From: Alphaproteobacteria bacterium
Lineage (GTDB): Bacteria > Pseudomonadota > Alphaproteobacteria > Micavibrionales > Micavibrionaceae
Length of the DNA stretch: 45,270 nucleotides
Direction of reading: 5' to 3'
Assembly: GCA_002401965.1 (NCBI GenBank)
Contig: NVUR01000026.1
Location: forward strand, 1-45,270
Shown here: positions 9,030 to 16,616 of the stretch, piece after piece
Numbering within the stretch: position 1 is the first letter of the stretch
Layout: each line of letters starts with the position of its first letter
Made by a program: the position numbers and the translations under genes
The notes under the pieces: model-generated
Databases searched by the model: none
Told to the model about the DNA's origin: nothing
Seen by the model: the letters and a program-made list of their open reading frames with translations, nothing else

Positions 9030-9584
9030 CTACTCCCCAGCTAGCATGTCTGTAATTTTTGCTACGTACTCCTGTGTTTCTTTATAAGGCGGCACACCAT
9101 TATATTTTGTAACCGCTTTTTCTCCGGCGTTATAAGCCGCCAACACCAAGTGCGTGTTTCCACTGTAAGTATCCAAGAGTTGTGACAAATATTTTGTGCC
9201 ACCTTCAATATTTTGTTGTGGGTCATAAGCATCTTTTACGCCCAAAAATTTAGCCGTAGCGGGCATGAGCTGCATTAAACCCATCGCGCCCTTCGGTGAC
9301 ACCGCATCTTGTCGAAATCCGGATTCAGCATAAATTACTGCTTTTATAAGTTTTTGCTTAACACCATATTTTTTCGCAGAAGATGCAATCAACACATCAT
9401 ATTTTTTCGTATGGCTATACTCAGTTTGACTTTTACGAACGTCGAACATCGCCCTTTTGCGATAATCAACTGCGTCATGACGCACAATAGAACCATCATC
9501 AAAAAACTCAATTACGCTGGCCTGCGCCGGTAACGGCGCAAATATAAAGATTAATCCAGCTTGTAATAAAGCGCGTTTCATCAT
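9030..9584 (-). CDS. virB1: lytic transglycosylase, VirB1-type
   Basis: A 184-aa SLT-domain protein with a signal peptide ending near PLPAQA. The domain spans about residues 65-180, with catalytic Glu87 in [22 protein letters not shown] and [11 protein letters not shown]. It opens peptidoglycan locally so the T4SS can assemble in the periplasm. An AAGGGAAA ribosome site precedes two adjacent ATGs (9584 and 9581). It follows trbM by 6 bp. Unlike most virB loci, this gene lies apart from the virB2-virD4 run, on the other strand, and heads the metabolic operon. Confidence 0.9.
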   Translation of the reverse strand: MMKRALLQAGLIFIFAPLPAQASVIEFFDDGSIVRHDAVDYRKRAMFDVRKSQTEYSHTKKYDVLIASSAKKYGVKQKLIKAVIYAESGFRQDAVSPKGAMGLMQLMPATAKFLGVKDAYDPQQNIEGGTKYLSQLLDTYSGNTHLVLAAYNAGEKAVTKYNGVPPYKETQEYVAKITDMLAGE

Positions 9585-9590
9585 TTTCCC

Positions 9591-10097
9591 TTATTGGTAA
9601 AAAAACTTACCTAAATGTTCATCGTTCACCCAAATTTCAACAAAATTTGGTTTTGGCCGTCTAATTGCTGCCTGTTCATTACAATCCACGCCAGCTCCAT
9701 ATGGATAATACTGTTCGTTACGCGCCGCCACGCACGCAGGGTGCATATTTATACATTCTGCGATTTTGTAATGTTCAAATTCTGAATTACGCAAATATTT
9801 TAATTCATATCCGTCACTGCACGGCTCAAAATACTCAATACCCATCGTATAAGAACCACTCCCATCAGAAGAACATGATCCGAAAGAGGGCATGGGTGGC
9901 TTACGTTTTTTCAAACGTTTTATCATTGCCGAATGAGCCGCGCCGCAACCTTGTGGAAACCCACCGGGCAAACAAAGCCAAATTGCACATTCATTCTGTG
10001 ATGCAGCGTAAACAACGTTCTTATTATTTAGTCCGAACAAAGAAAAGGTGATAATTCCGACAAATATTATCCATTTATTAAAAACATACCGAAACAC
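9591..10097 (-). CDS. trbM: TrbM/KikA/MpfK-family conjugal transfer protein
   Basis: A 168-aa protein with an N-terminal signal segment followed by CAIWLCLPGGFPQGC and KRLKKRKPPMPSFGSC, the cysteine-rich signature of TrbM, a periplasmic factor for mating-pair formation in IncP-type systems. I chose the GTG at 10097 because AAAGGAGG sits directly before it; the longer frame from TTG at 10112 would place that ribosome site inside the gene. Several paired cysteines suggest disulfides. It is the first gene of the minus-strand operon and is transcribed away from the regulatory region at 10.1-10.4 kb. Confidence 0.78.
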   Translation of the reverse strand: MFRYVFNKWIIFVGIITFSLFGLNNKNVVYAASQNECAIWLCLPGGFPQGCGAAHSAMIKRLKKRKPPMPSFGSCSSDGSGSYTMGIEYFEPCSDGYELKYLRNSEFEHYKIAECINMHPACVAARNEQYYPYGAGVDCNEQAAIRRPKPNFVEIWVNDEHLGKFFYQ

Positions 10098-10164
10098 AAA
10101 TCCTCCTTTCAAATAGCTAAGACGTACTCTCCAGTTGCCCTATTGCGGAAACTCTGCTATTTTT

Positions 10165-10236
10165 TAGCGTCATATTGAAACACAAAAAGTAGAATATTCG
10201 TGTGGGTTCATCCTTTTGTGTTTCAATATGATGCTA
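10165..10236. repeat. 23-bp inverted repeat with 26-bp spacer between divergent transfer genes
   Basis: Arms at 10165-10187 and 10214-10236 are complementary at 22 of 23 positions (core CATATTGAAACACAAAA). The repeat lies between trbM (minus) and the XRE regulator (plus). No T-run follows either arm, so a simple terminator is unlikely. It could be an operator for a dimeric regulator, a recombination site or a DNA cruciform. Its sequence differs from the TACC-N7-GGTA operators next to it. Confidence 0.6.
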
Positions 10237-10267
10237 ATAATGTAGAACATCCAATTAACTATCTTTT

Positions 10268-10332
10268 TATCGTTTAACGGTAAAAAACCATATAAAAAGC
10301 CTCACGTCAAGTTTTTTTACCTAATTCTGGTA
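10268..10332. promoter_or_regulatory. two TACC-N7-GGTA operator sites before the XRE regulator
   Basis: Site 1 at 10268-10282 reads TATC-GTTTAAC-GGTA, one mismatch from the palindrome. Site 2 at 10318-10332 reads TACC-TAATTCT-GGTA and is flanked by T and A runs that extend the dyad. Two further copies lie before virB2. The most economical reading is that the XRE protein encoded next door binds here and represses itself. A possible -10 box (TATAAA, 10351-10356) and an AAGGGA ribosome site follow before the ATG at 10378. Confidence 0.65.
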
Positions 10333-10377
10333 AAAAAAATATATATGTGGTATAAAAAGTATAAAAGGGAATGATTT

Positions 10378-11043
10378 ATGCGTAAAATAGTAATGAGCGG
10401 AAAACAATGCGCAGCAGCAAAGGCTATGTTGGGGCTCGGGCTTCAACAAGTAGAAGATGCTACCGGAGTACCAAAAAATTCTATTTCTCGATATGAAACT
10501 GAAAAAAGTGACATGAGAAAAGACAATAAAAGTAATATTCAGAAATTTTACGAAAATAGTGGCATACAATTTACCGAATTTAACGGCACGCGTGAAAAAC
10601 CATCAGGATCACATAGAGAACTAAATGGATATAGTGGGTTTCAAGAGTTTATTAATGATGTTTATGACACAGTTAAGCACCAACCAGAGAAAGATATCGT
10701 CGTCTCCAACGTCAATGAACAACTTTTCAACAAATGGTTCGGCGCGAATAAAAATGAATACCTTAATCGAATGTCGGCGTTAAATTCAGAATCACCGTTT
10801 ACTTTTAAAATCTTACTTGAGAATGGAGATGATTACTTTTTAGCATCGGGCTACGCAGAGTATAAATGGCTTGATCCGTCTAATTTTGGATCAGTTCCCT
10901 TTTATATATATGGTGATAAAACCGCCCTTATAATGTTTAAAGACGAAGATGTTACTATATATATTATTAAAAACTCAGAAGTTGCAGAAAGCTTTAGACG
11001 AACATTCACAGTCCTTTGGAAAAATGCATGCATCCCAACGTAA
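10378..11043 (+). CDS. XRE-type HTH transcriptional regulator with C-terminal effector-like domain
   Basis: A 221-aa protein. Residues 8-50 (CAAAKAMLGLGLQQVEDATG, then VPKNSISRYETEK) form a Cro/C1-type helix-turn-helix. Residues 90-221 form a separate domain ending in SEVAESFRRTFTVLWKNA, a helix pattern seen at the end of ligand-sensing regulator domains, so a small-molecule input is plausible. It overlaps the EgtD-like gene by 16 bp. Two copies of a dyad operator sit in its own promoter and two in front of virB2, which suggests autoregulation and control of the transfer operon. Confidence 0.75.
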   Translation: MRKIVMSGKQCAAAKAMLGLGLQQVEDATGVPKNSISRYETEKSDMRKDNKSNIQKFYENSGIQFTEFNGTREKPSGSHRELNGYSGFQEFINDVYDTVKHQPEKDIVVSNVNEQLFNKWFGANKNEYLNRMSALNSESPFTFKILLENGDDYFLASGYAEYKWLDPSNFGSVPFYIYGDKTALIMFKDEDVTIYIIKNSEVAESFRRTFTVLWKNACIPT

Positions 11044-12008
11044 AACAACTTTTTAAGCAAGATATCATTGATCTGTTCTCCCATAAGAGAGGCGGACACG
11101 TCCAAAAGTGGATTTACAATGATCAAATTAGGCCTGATAATACATCAGGGTCTACCCTTTGGCATAATTTCATTACATCAAGCGCCGATTATTACCCTAT
11201 TCAACATGAAATAGATTTAATACCGCAACTGACAAATCAAATTTCACACGATTTTGATACCGTGATCGATTTTGGGCTTGGAAATCAAAGAGCAATCAAT
11301 AATAAAACCATCCCCATTCTGCTCTCACAAACTAATTTAAAACGCTACATTGCGATTGACGTATCAGAAAACAGCTTATTAGGCGGCACTCAGCGTGTAA
11401 AAAATCAATTCAATAAAATTCATATTTCACGCATAAATGGTGATTTTTATAATCAGCATGACGTTGAAGGCATAAAAAGATTGGGGCTTTTTCTTGGGTC
11501 AACCATCTCCAACCAAGACATGATTCACGGTGAAGAGTTTCCTAGAAATTCTATAGTGAATCACCTGAAAACTTTAGGAAACACTGTTAAAAACAGCAAT
11601 CAAGGAACATTAATAATATCTTTTGATTCAAATCCAGATTTAAAATCTGCACTATCAGCCTATCAGCATCCATCATGGATTAGTATGATGACCGGGCTAA
11701 TGCACGATGTTGCCGCAGAACTTACCCCCTCAGGTGATTTTAACCCATCTATGTGGCACTACGCTCCCAAAATAGATGTGCAAAATAATGTATTACACCA
11801 CATCATATGCCCCACGATTGACCAAACATTCTGTATAGGTAATATAGAATTTAATTTAAAAAAGGATGATCAATTTGTGATCATTAATTGCTTTAAATAC
11901 CCAATAGACCTTTTCAGTGAACTTCTAACTGAAGCTGGATTTACACCTTCAAATTCTCCGGTTAGATCTACTCACAATACAATGACCCTCATAGATTCTC
12001 ATATTTAA
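11028..12008 (+). CDS. EgtD-like (histidine-specific type) SAM-dependent methyltransferase
   Basis: A 326-aa protein. ATG at 11028 is preferred over an upstream TTG. It follows the EgtD/DUF2260 pattern in order: FITSSADYYPIQHEIDLI, a SAM-binding stretch VIDFGLGNQRAINNKT, YIAIDVSENSLLGG, LGLFLGSTISNQ (matching FxPGSTIGN of EgtD) and a C-terminal FKYPIDLFSELLTEAGF. EgtD trimethylates histidine on the way to ergothioneine. The Glu and Ser that hold the imidazole in EgtD (motif TEIS) are replaced here (IINC), so a different amino acid or amine is the likelier substrate. The gene is coupled to the XRE regulator. No other ergothioneine genes are present. Confidence 0.75.
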   Translation: MHPNVKQLFKQDIIDLFSHKRGGHVQKWIYNDQIRPDNTSGSTLWHNFITSSADYYPIQHEIDLIPQLTNQISHDFDTVIDFGLGNQRAINNKTIPILLSQTNLKRYIAIDVSENSLLGGTQRVKNQFNKIHISRINGDFYNQHDVEGIKRLGLFLGSTISNQDMIHGEEFPRNSIVNHLKTLGNTVKNSNQGTLIISFDSNPDLKSALSAYQHPSWISMMTGLMHDVAAELTPSGDFNPSMWHYAPKIDVQNNVLHHIICPTIDQTFCIGNIEFNLKKDDQFVIINCFKYPIDLFSELLTEAGFTPSNSPVRSTHNTMTLIDSHI

Positions 12009-12012
12009 TATG

Positions 12013-12078
12013 TACCGTTAAAAGGTAAAAATCTATGCATTACTTACCTTTATGGCATGTTTTTACCATTAAAAGGTA
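12013..12078. promoter_or_regulatory. two TACC-N7-GGTA operator sites before virB2
   Basis: Sites at 12013-12027 (TACC-GTTAAAA-GGTA) and 12064-12078 (TACC-ATTAAAA-GGTA) match the dyad found before the XRE gene, with nearly identical seven-base centres. They lie 51 bp apart, about five helical turns, so bound dimers would face the same side of the DNA. They sit directly upstream of the probable virB promoter, the position expected for control of the whole T4SS operon by the XRE protein. Confidence 0.68.
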
Positions 12079-12095
12079 AAAAAATAAGTTTTTCC

Positions 12096-12125
12096 TTGCA
12101 TTTTAAATTCCCCCTGTTCTATATT
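12096..12125 (+). promoter_or_regulatory. probable sigma70-type promoter of the virB operon
   Basis: TTGCAT at 12096-12101 and TATATT at 12120-12125 are separated by 18 bp. They lie just downstream of the two dyad operators and about 75 bp before the virB2 start. No other gene start lies between. This is the only reasonable promoter I see in the 189-bp gap. Confidence 0.5.
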
Positions 12126-12197
12126 CCACATAATTCGTGTGGTTGTATTTATTTTTTAACCTGTACCTGTGGGTACTTAATACATTGGGGAACTCTA

Positions 12198-12497
12198 ATG
12201 CGTAACTTAGTATTACTTTCTATTCTAACAGGCTCAATAATTTTCATTGCACCTGATTCAGCACATGCTGCCTCTGCTGCCTTATTTGATAGTGGCACAA
12301 ATTTTCTTACTGCTCTTGAAACACTACTAACCGGAACATGGGCACGTATCTTTGCTATTATCGCTGTTGTCTTCTTAGGATTTGCTTGGATGACAGGGCG
12401 AATATCATGGCCTATTGCCGGATCAGTTATTGGCGGTATCATTATCGTTTTCGGCGCGGCCGCAATTGTAGATGGTATATCATCTTCGATCACATAG
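12198..12497 (+). CDS. virB2: VirB2/TrbC-family pilin
   Basis: A 99-aa protein. The start at 12198 follows TTGGGGAA. A long signal peptide ends near DSAHA-ASAA, followed by two hydrophobic helices (WARIFAIIAVVFLGFAWMTG and AGSVIGGIIIVFGAAAIVDG), the VirB2 major pilin layout. The mature subunit is stored in the inner membrane and extruded into the conjugative pilus. It is the first gene of the transfer operon. Confidence 0.92.
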   Translation: MRNLVLLSILTGSIIFIAPDSAHAASAALFDSGTNFLTALETLLTGTWARIFAIIAVVFLGFAWMTGRISWPIAGSVIGGIIIVFGAAAIVDGISSSIT

Positions 12498-12539
12498 TTT
12501 AACTCTCCCACACTCAACTTAATGTAAGGGCTTACGCTC

Positions 12540-12848
12540 ATGGACAACAGAAATACTATATCTGTAGACCTACTCTACCTCGGTTTAACGAGGCCCCCTA
12601 TGACTATGGGCGTACCCTTACAGTTTTTTGGTGTGAACATGATTTTGAGCAGCGTTGGATTTATTTTCTTCATATCGCTTTTCTCAAAATTTCTAGTGGT
12701 GGTGCTTCTTACTTTACCGCTTCATGCCATTGGCTATGTAGCGACAGAAAAAGACCCGCACTGGATGGAGATTTGGCACAAGAAAATGTCTAAAGCAAGC
12801 CCAATACGAAACCATAAACACTGGAAAAGCAATAGCTATACTGCGTAA
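12540..12848 (+). CDS. virB3: VirB3-family T4SS protein
   Basis: A 102-aa inner-membrane protein of normal VirB3 length. The segment LYLGLTRPPMTMGVPLQFFGVN is the family signature, followed by one or two membrane helices (about residues 38-65) and the C-terminal DPHWMEIWHKK. VirB3 works with the VirB4 ATPase at the base of the machine. It lies between virB2 and a small unknown gene in the usual order. Confidence 0.92.
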   Translation: MDNRNTISVDLLYLGLTRPPMTMGVPLQFFGVNMILSSVGFIFFISLFSKFLVVVLLTLPLHAIGYVATEKDPHWMEIWHKKMSKASPIRNHKHWKSNSYTA

Positions 12849-12865
12849 CTTTAAGGAGAAATATA

Positions 12866-13096
12866 ATGAATACTCCAATACAAACAAACACCAAAGCAGT
12901 CATTGACCGCCTCTTAGAAGATCAAGCCAAAATCGTTATCGGTTGGGAATATGATTTTTTAGTGCGCGACAAACAATCTGAACTTGGCGGCAAAGAACTC
13001 AGCCAATCACAAAAAGCTATTCTAAAAAATGAAGCCATTAGACGCTACACAATTTCTAACCAAGATTTCATCAATGAAATGCGAATGAGTGCGTAA
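12866..13096 (+). CDS. small hypothetical protein in the virB operon
   Basis: A 76-aa soluble, helix-rich, charged protein with a strong AAGGAG ribosome site. It fills the space between virB3 and virB4, and its stop abuts the virB4 start. I do not recognise a family. Position suggests a regulatory or assembly accessory protein for the VirB3/VirB4 pair, but nothing in the sequence proves it. Confidence 0.7.
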   Translation: MNTPIQTNTKAVIDRLLEDQAKIVIGWEYDFLVRDKQSELGGKELSQSQKAILKNEAIRRYTISNQDFINEMRMSA

Positions 13097-15475
13097 GTGA
13101 TGAAACCTGATAACCTCGCAAAAACAGAAAAGCGCATTGCAGATTTTGTGCCTTACACTCGATTTGTCGATCCCTTTACCTTGCGCACTAAAGATGGCTA
13201 TCTTTTGCAAATCATTAAGGTAGATGGCATCGCCTTTGAAACCGCAGATCAAGAGGACATTGACCACCTCAAAGATGTGCGGGCAACGATGCTGCGTGGC
13301 CTCTCTAATTCACGCTTTGCGCTCTATCACCATATTATCCGCCGCGAAATCACCGTGAAACAAGATGCCTTTTTCGAGAATGATTTTGCACGCAATTTAA
13401 ACACAGCCTATTATGATAGGCTCTCACAAAAGCGTATGTTTCAAAACGAACAATATATTACAATTGTTCGGAGACCTGCTAAGGGCGCAATTGGTCTTGC
13501 TACAAAAATAGGGCAAACATTATTTAATAAAATTGATAAAAGCCTCTATGAGCAAGCACTTGCAGAAGATCACAAAGCCCTAGCAACCGCCGCAAAAAGC
13601 ATAGTAACGACACTCTCGGCATATAATGCAAAAATTCTTGGGTTTGAAGAAAATGAACACGGCACATTCTCGCCTGCTCTCTCATTTTTATCTTATTTGA
13701 TAAATTTTGAAGGTCGCCCCATGCGCCCGCCACACGCAGGAATTGATGATACACTTGCTCGTAAACGTTTATCTTTTGGTAAAGAAACTTTCGAGATTAG
13801 AGGCGCAGCAACAACAGACATTAAACTTGGCGCGATGCTATCCATTAAAGATTACGCAGAAGAGACAACTGCCGGAATGTTAGATGGGCTGTTAAAGCTA
13901 CCACACGAATTCATTATAACGCAAAGTTTTGCGTGTATAGATAGGCAAGCCGCGCTCAATAAAATGCGTGATACCAAACGTAAAATGATAGCCAGTGAAG
14001 ATGGCGCCGCATCTTTAGAAGATGCATTAGACATAGCCATTGATAACACAGCATCCGGCATGAGCAGTTTCGGCGAACATCACTTAACTATATGTGTAAC
14101 TGGTAAAAATGCCGCGACACTTGATAATGCTGTGCGTGATTGCATGAATGCATTTATGCCTCTTGGTATAATTGCAGTGCGCGAAGATATGAACATGGAA
14201 AGCGCATTTTGGGCGCAATTGCCGGGCAACCTCTCTTACATTGCAAGGCGAGCATTGATATCTAATCAAAACTTTGCCGGCTTCGCCTCCCTTCACAATT
14301 TCCCAACAGGACAAAAAGAAAATAATCATTGGGGCGAAGCCGTCACTTGCTTTGAAACAACCTCAGGCACGCCCTACTGGTTTAACTTCCATGATCGTGA
14401 TGTCGGTAATTTTTCACTCTTCGGCCCGACTGGATACGGGAAAACCGTTCTTCTCGCTTTTCTACTTGCACAGAGCCAAAAATTTAACCCCAAGAGCTTC
14501 TATTTCGACAAAGATCGCGGCGCTGAAATATATATTCGTGCCATCGGCGGCGAATATAACGCAGTAAAATCCGGCGTACCCTCCGGCTTAAATCCTTTGC
14601 AATTAGACGACACACTGGAAAACCGCGCCTTTCTTCGAAGCTGGCTGCAAATGCTCGTCAAAGGCGACAATAATCAAAGCCTGACGACAAAGGAACTGGT
14701 CATTATCGCAGATGCGGTGACAGCCAATTATGGCACACCGAAAAAGCACAGGCGTTTATCCGTTTTAGCCAAACTCTTCGGCGGGTTTGATAGCAGCGAT
14801 GGAGAAACACTTAAAGATCGCCTCTCTATATGGCATTCCGGCGGCGAACGCGCATGGCTTTTTGATAATGCGGAAGATACTTTGTCCCTATCAAATAATA
14901 CCACCGCCTTTGATATGACATCTATTTTAGATGAGCCGCTCAATCGCACGCCGTGGCTCTATTATATTTTTCATAGAATCCAAAATTCTCTCAATGGTCA
15001 AAAAACTATAATCATGCTTGATGAGGGCTGGAAACTTCTCGATGATCCGGCATTTTCTCACACAATAAAGGACTGGCTTAAAACCATTCGTAAACAAAAC
15101 GGATTGGTTGGGTTCTCCACACAAAGTGTTAGTGATGCTATCAATTCTACTGTTGCAAACACCATTTTAGAGCAATGCCCTACACAAATATTCTTGCCCA
15201 ACCCAAAAGCACGCGAAGAAGATTACTGCGGCCACTTTAAATTAACGGCGACTGAACTTCATGCTATCCGTAATTTAACAGCGGATAGTAGGTGTTTTCT
15301 TATAAAACATGGCAATGATTCCGTAATTGCCAAACTCGATTTATCAGGCATGGGTGATTTTATCAACGTGCTTTCAGGGCGTACAGAAAATATAGCGATC
15401 CTTGATGATCTCAGAGCCATTAATCCTGATCCTAATATCTGGATACCTAAATTCTTAGAAAGGATCGCCGCATGA
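13097..15475 (+). CDS. virB4: VirB4-family T4SS ATPase
   Basis: A 792-aa protein of normal VirB4 length. The N-terminal CagE/TrbE/VirB domain is followed by Walker A GPTGYGKT near residue 442 and Walker B TIIMLDEGWKLL near 635, then GFSTQSVSDA, a typical sensor region. It powers pilus assembly and substrate transfer at the inner membrane. The start is GTG at 13097 or the adjacent ATG at 13100, directly after the preceding stop. Its stop overlaps an ATG that opens a reading frame in phase with virB5. Confidence 0.95.
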   Translation: MMKPDNLAKTEKRIADFVPYTRFVDPFTLRTKDGYLLQIIKVDGIAFETADQEDIDHLKDVRATMLRGLSNSRFALYHHIIRREITVKQDAFFENDFARNLNTAYYDRLSQKRMFQNEQYITIVRRPAKGAIGLATKIGQTLFNKIDKSLYEQALAEDHKALATAAKSIVTTLSAYNAKILGFEENEHGTFSPALSFLSYLINFEGRPMRPPHAGIDDTLARKRLSFGKETFEIRGAATTDIKLGAMLSIKDYAEETTAGMLDGLLKLPHEFIITQSFACIDRQAALNKMRDTKRKMIASEDGAASLEDALDIAIDNTASGMSSFGEHHLTICVTGKNAATLDNAVRDCMNAFMPLGIIAVREDMNMESAFWAQLPGNLSYIARRALISNQNFAGFASLHNFPTGQKENNHWGEAVTCFETTSGTPYWFNFHDRDVGNFSLFGPTGYGKTVLLAFLLAQSQKFNPKSFYFDKDRGAEIYIRAIGGEYNAVKSGVPSGLNPLQLDDTLENRAFLRSWLQMLVKGDNNQSLTTKELVIIADAVTANYGTPKKHRRLSVLAKLFGGFDSSDGETLKDRLSIWHSGGERAWLFDNAEDTLSLSNNTTAFDMTSILDEPLNRTPWLYYIFHRIQNSLNGQKTIIMLDEGWKLLDDPAFSHTIKDWLKTIRKQNGLVGFSTQSVSDAINSTVANTILEQCPTQIFLPNPKAREEDYCGHFKLTATELHAIRNLTADSRCFLIKHGNDSVIAKLDLSGMGDFINVLSGRTENIAILDDLRAINPDPNIWIPKFLERIAA

Positions 15476-15504
15476 TTTCTTTCTTTCAAACAAAGTTACT
15501 AAAG

Positions 15505-15654
15505 TTTCTCCCACACAGAGAAAGCGTGCTGCCTGCCTCCCTCACACACACATTGGAAGTAGGCAGCACCGCCCTTTTACAAAAATTTGCCTTCCCACAC
15601 ACAAGGCAAAGCACCACCTGTCTTTCCCCTTACACACTCAAAAACAGGTGGTGC
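15505..15654 (+). repeat. array of four hairpins with CACACA-type loops between virB4 and virB5
   Basis: The 206-bp gap holds four successive dyads. They are 15505-15510/15518-15523 (TTTCTC), 15526-15534/15561-15569 (GTGCTGCCT, extendable inward), 15586-15593/15603-15610 (TTTGCCTT) and 15611-15621/15644-15654 (GCACCACCTGT). The arms differ in sequence but every loop contains an ACACA run. None is followed by a clear U-run, and virB genes continue downstream, so these look like RNA processing, stability or translation-control elements within the operon mRNA. Confidence 0.65.
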
Positions 15655-15681
15655 ATCCCTTATAGCATAAAGGATATCACC

Positions 15682-16437
15682 ATGACAAAATTGAGAAAAA
15701 TACTCCTTACCCTTGCGGTAAGTGCCGCCTGCCTTATTTCCCCAAACACGACCAAGGCAGGCGGTATACCCGTAATTGACGGTGTGGCCATTACACACGC
15801 CATTACCCAGCTCAATGAAATGGCCAAAGATTACCAAACCCAGCTCGATCAACTCGATCAAGCTCTTAATACGTATAATTCTCTAACAGGCGGGCGGGAC
15901 ATTGGCGATTTACTCAACTCTTCCGCAGATCAAGATTTGCGCCGCGCACTACCTGCGGATTTACAAGATATGATTGGCCTCAATAATGCGAATGGCCTTG
16001 GGAGTGCTGGACTACAAACACAAGGCATTTATGGTGATCTTCTTACCAATTATAACCCTATTAGCGGCGCGGAACTCTTTACCAATGATCCAACTGGCAC
16101 ATTGGCAACCGCGCATGATCGTTATAAAGACACAACATATGCTGCGCTCGCGGCATCTGAAAGCAGTTACAACAATGCGACTAAACGACTGGCTGGATAC
16201 GAAGCTCTCTTAACAGAGCTAAACACAAGTCCCGATCTTAAATCATCTGTTGATCTCTTGGCACGGATTTCCGTTGAAAACGGGATTTTGATGAATGAAC
16301 TCATGAAAATGCAAGCCCTGCAAATGCAGCTCAACGGCGCAGCACAAAATAAAATAATAACCGACACACGCCGCATTAATACAGCAAGTACATATGACAC
16401 AACGGCGGCAACGCAAGCGTTTCAGACGACACCATAG
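15682..16437 (+). CDS. virB5: VirB5-family minor pilin
   Basis: A 251-aa protein. ATG at 15682 follows AAAGGATATCACC and is at once followed by a signal peptide (RKILLTLAVSAACLISPN, cut after KA). The mature part starts GGIPVIDGVAITHAITQLNEM and is a long helical protein with coiled-coil stretches, the VirB5/TrbJ type. VirB5 caps the pilus tip and contacts recipient cells. An in-frame 70-codon extension back to 15472 has no signal-peptide sense and contains the hairpin array, so I exclude it. Confidence 0.85.
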   Translation: MTKLRKILLTLAVSAACLISPNTTKAGGIPVIDGVAITHAITQLNEMAKDYQTQLDQLDQALNTYNSLTGGRDIGDLLNSSADQDLRRALPADLQDMIGLNNANGLGSAGLQTQGIYGDLLTNYNPISGAELFTNDPTGTLATAHDRYKDTTYAALAASESSYNNATKRLAGYEALLTELNTSPDLKSSVDLLARISVENGILMNELMKMQALQMQLNGAAQNKIITDTRRINTASTYDTTAATQAFQTTP

Positions 16438-16451
16438 AAAAGGATATTGCC

Positions 16452-16601
16452 ATGAAAAAACTAATCTTAATTCTACCCCTAATAGCTCTTTCAGGCTGCT
16501 CTCATTTTGAGAACCTTGATTTGAAATCGCCTTGTAACGGCACGAAGACCGCCACATTAAGCGAAAACCCATGTAATCCACTTCCTATCAATGTGGGTTA
16601 A
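16452..16601 (+). CDS. virB7: VirB7-like small lipoprotein
   Basis: A 49-aa protein: MKKLILILPLIALSGC has a clear lipobox (LSGC), followed by a short mature part ending NPCNPLPINVG. Size, lipobox and position match VirB7-type lipoproteins that anchor VirB9 in the outer-membrane core. It starts 14 bp after virB5 with an AAAGGA site. Two further cysteines in the mature part could form disulfides with VirB9, as in Agrobacterium VirB7 (inference). Confidence 0.72.
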   Translation: MKKLILILPLIALSGCSHFENLDLKSPCNGTKTATLSENPCNPLPINVG

Positions 16602-16616
16602 GGAAAGATACTCATT

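Noticed and set aside
10165-10236. Inverted repeat as a Rho-independent terminator
   Set aside because: The 26-base loop is long, neither side has a T-run, and no gene ends next to it; both neighbours start here.
11028-12008. True ergothioneine pathway
   Set aside because: Only an EgtD-like gene is present, its histidine-binding residues are changed, and no EgtB- or EgtE-like gene is nearby.
15472-15681. 70-codon in-frame N-terminal extension of virB5
   Set aside because: It is filled by the hairpin array, has no secretion or domain sense, and a normal signal peptide with ribosome site starts at 15682.
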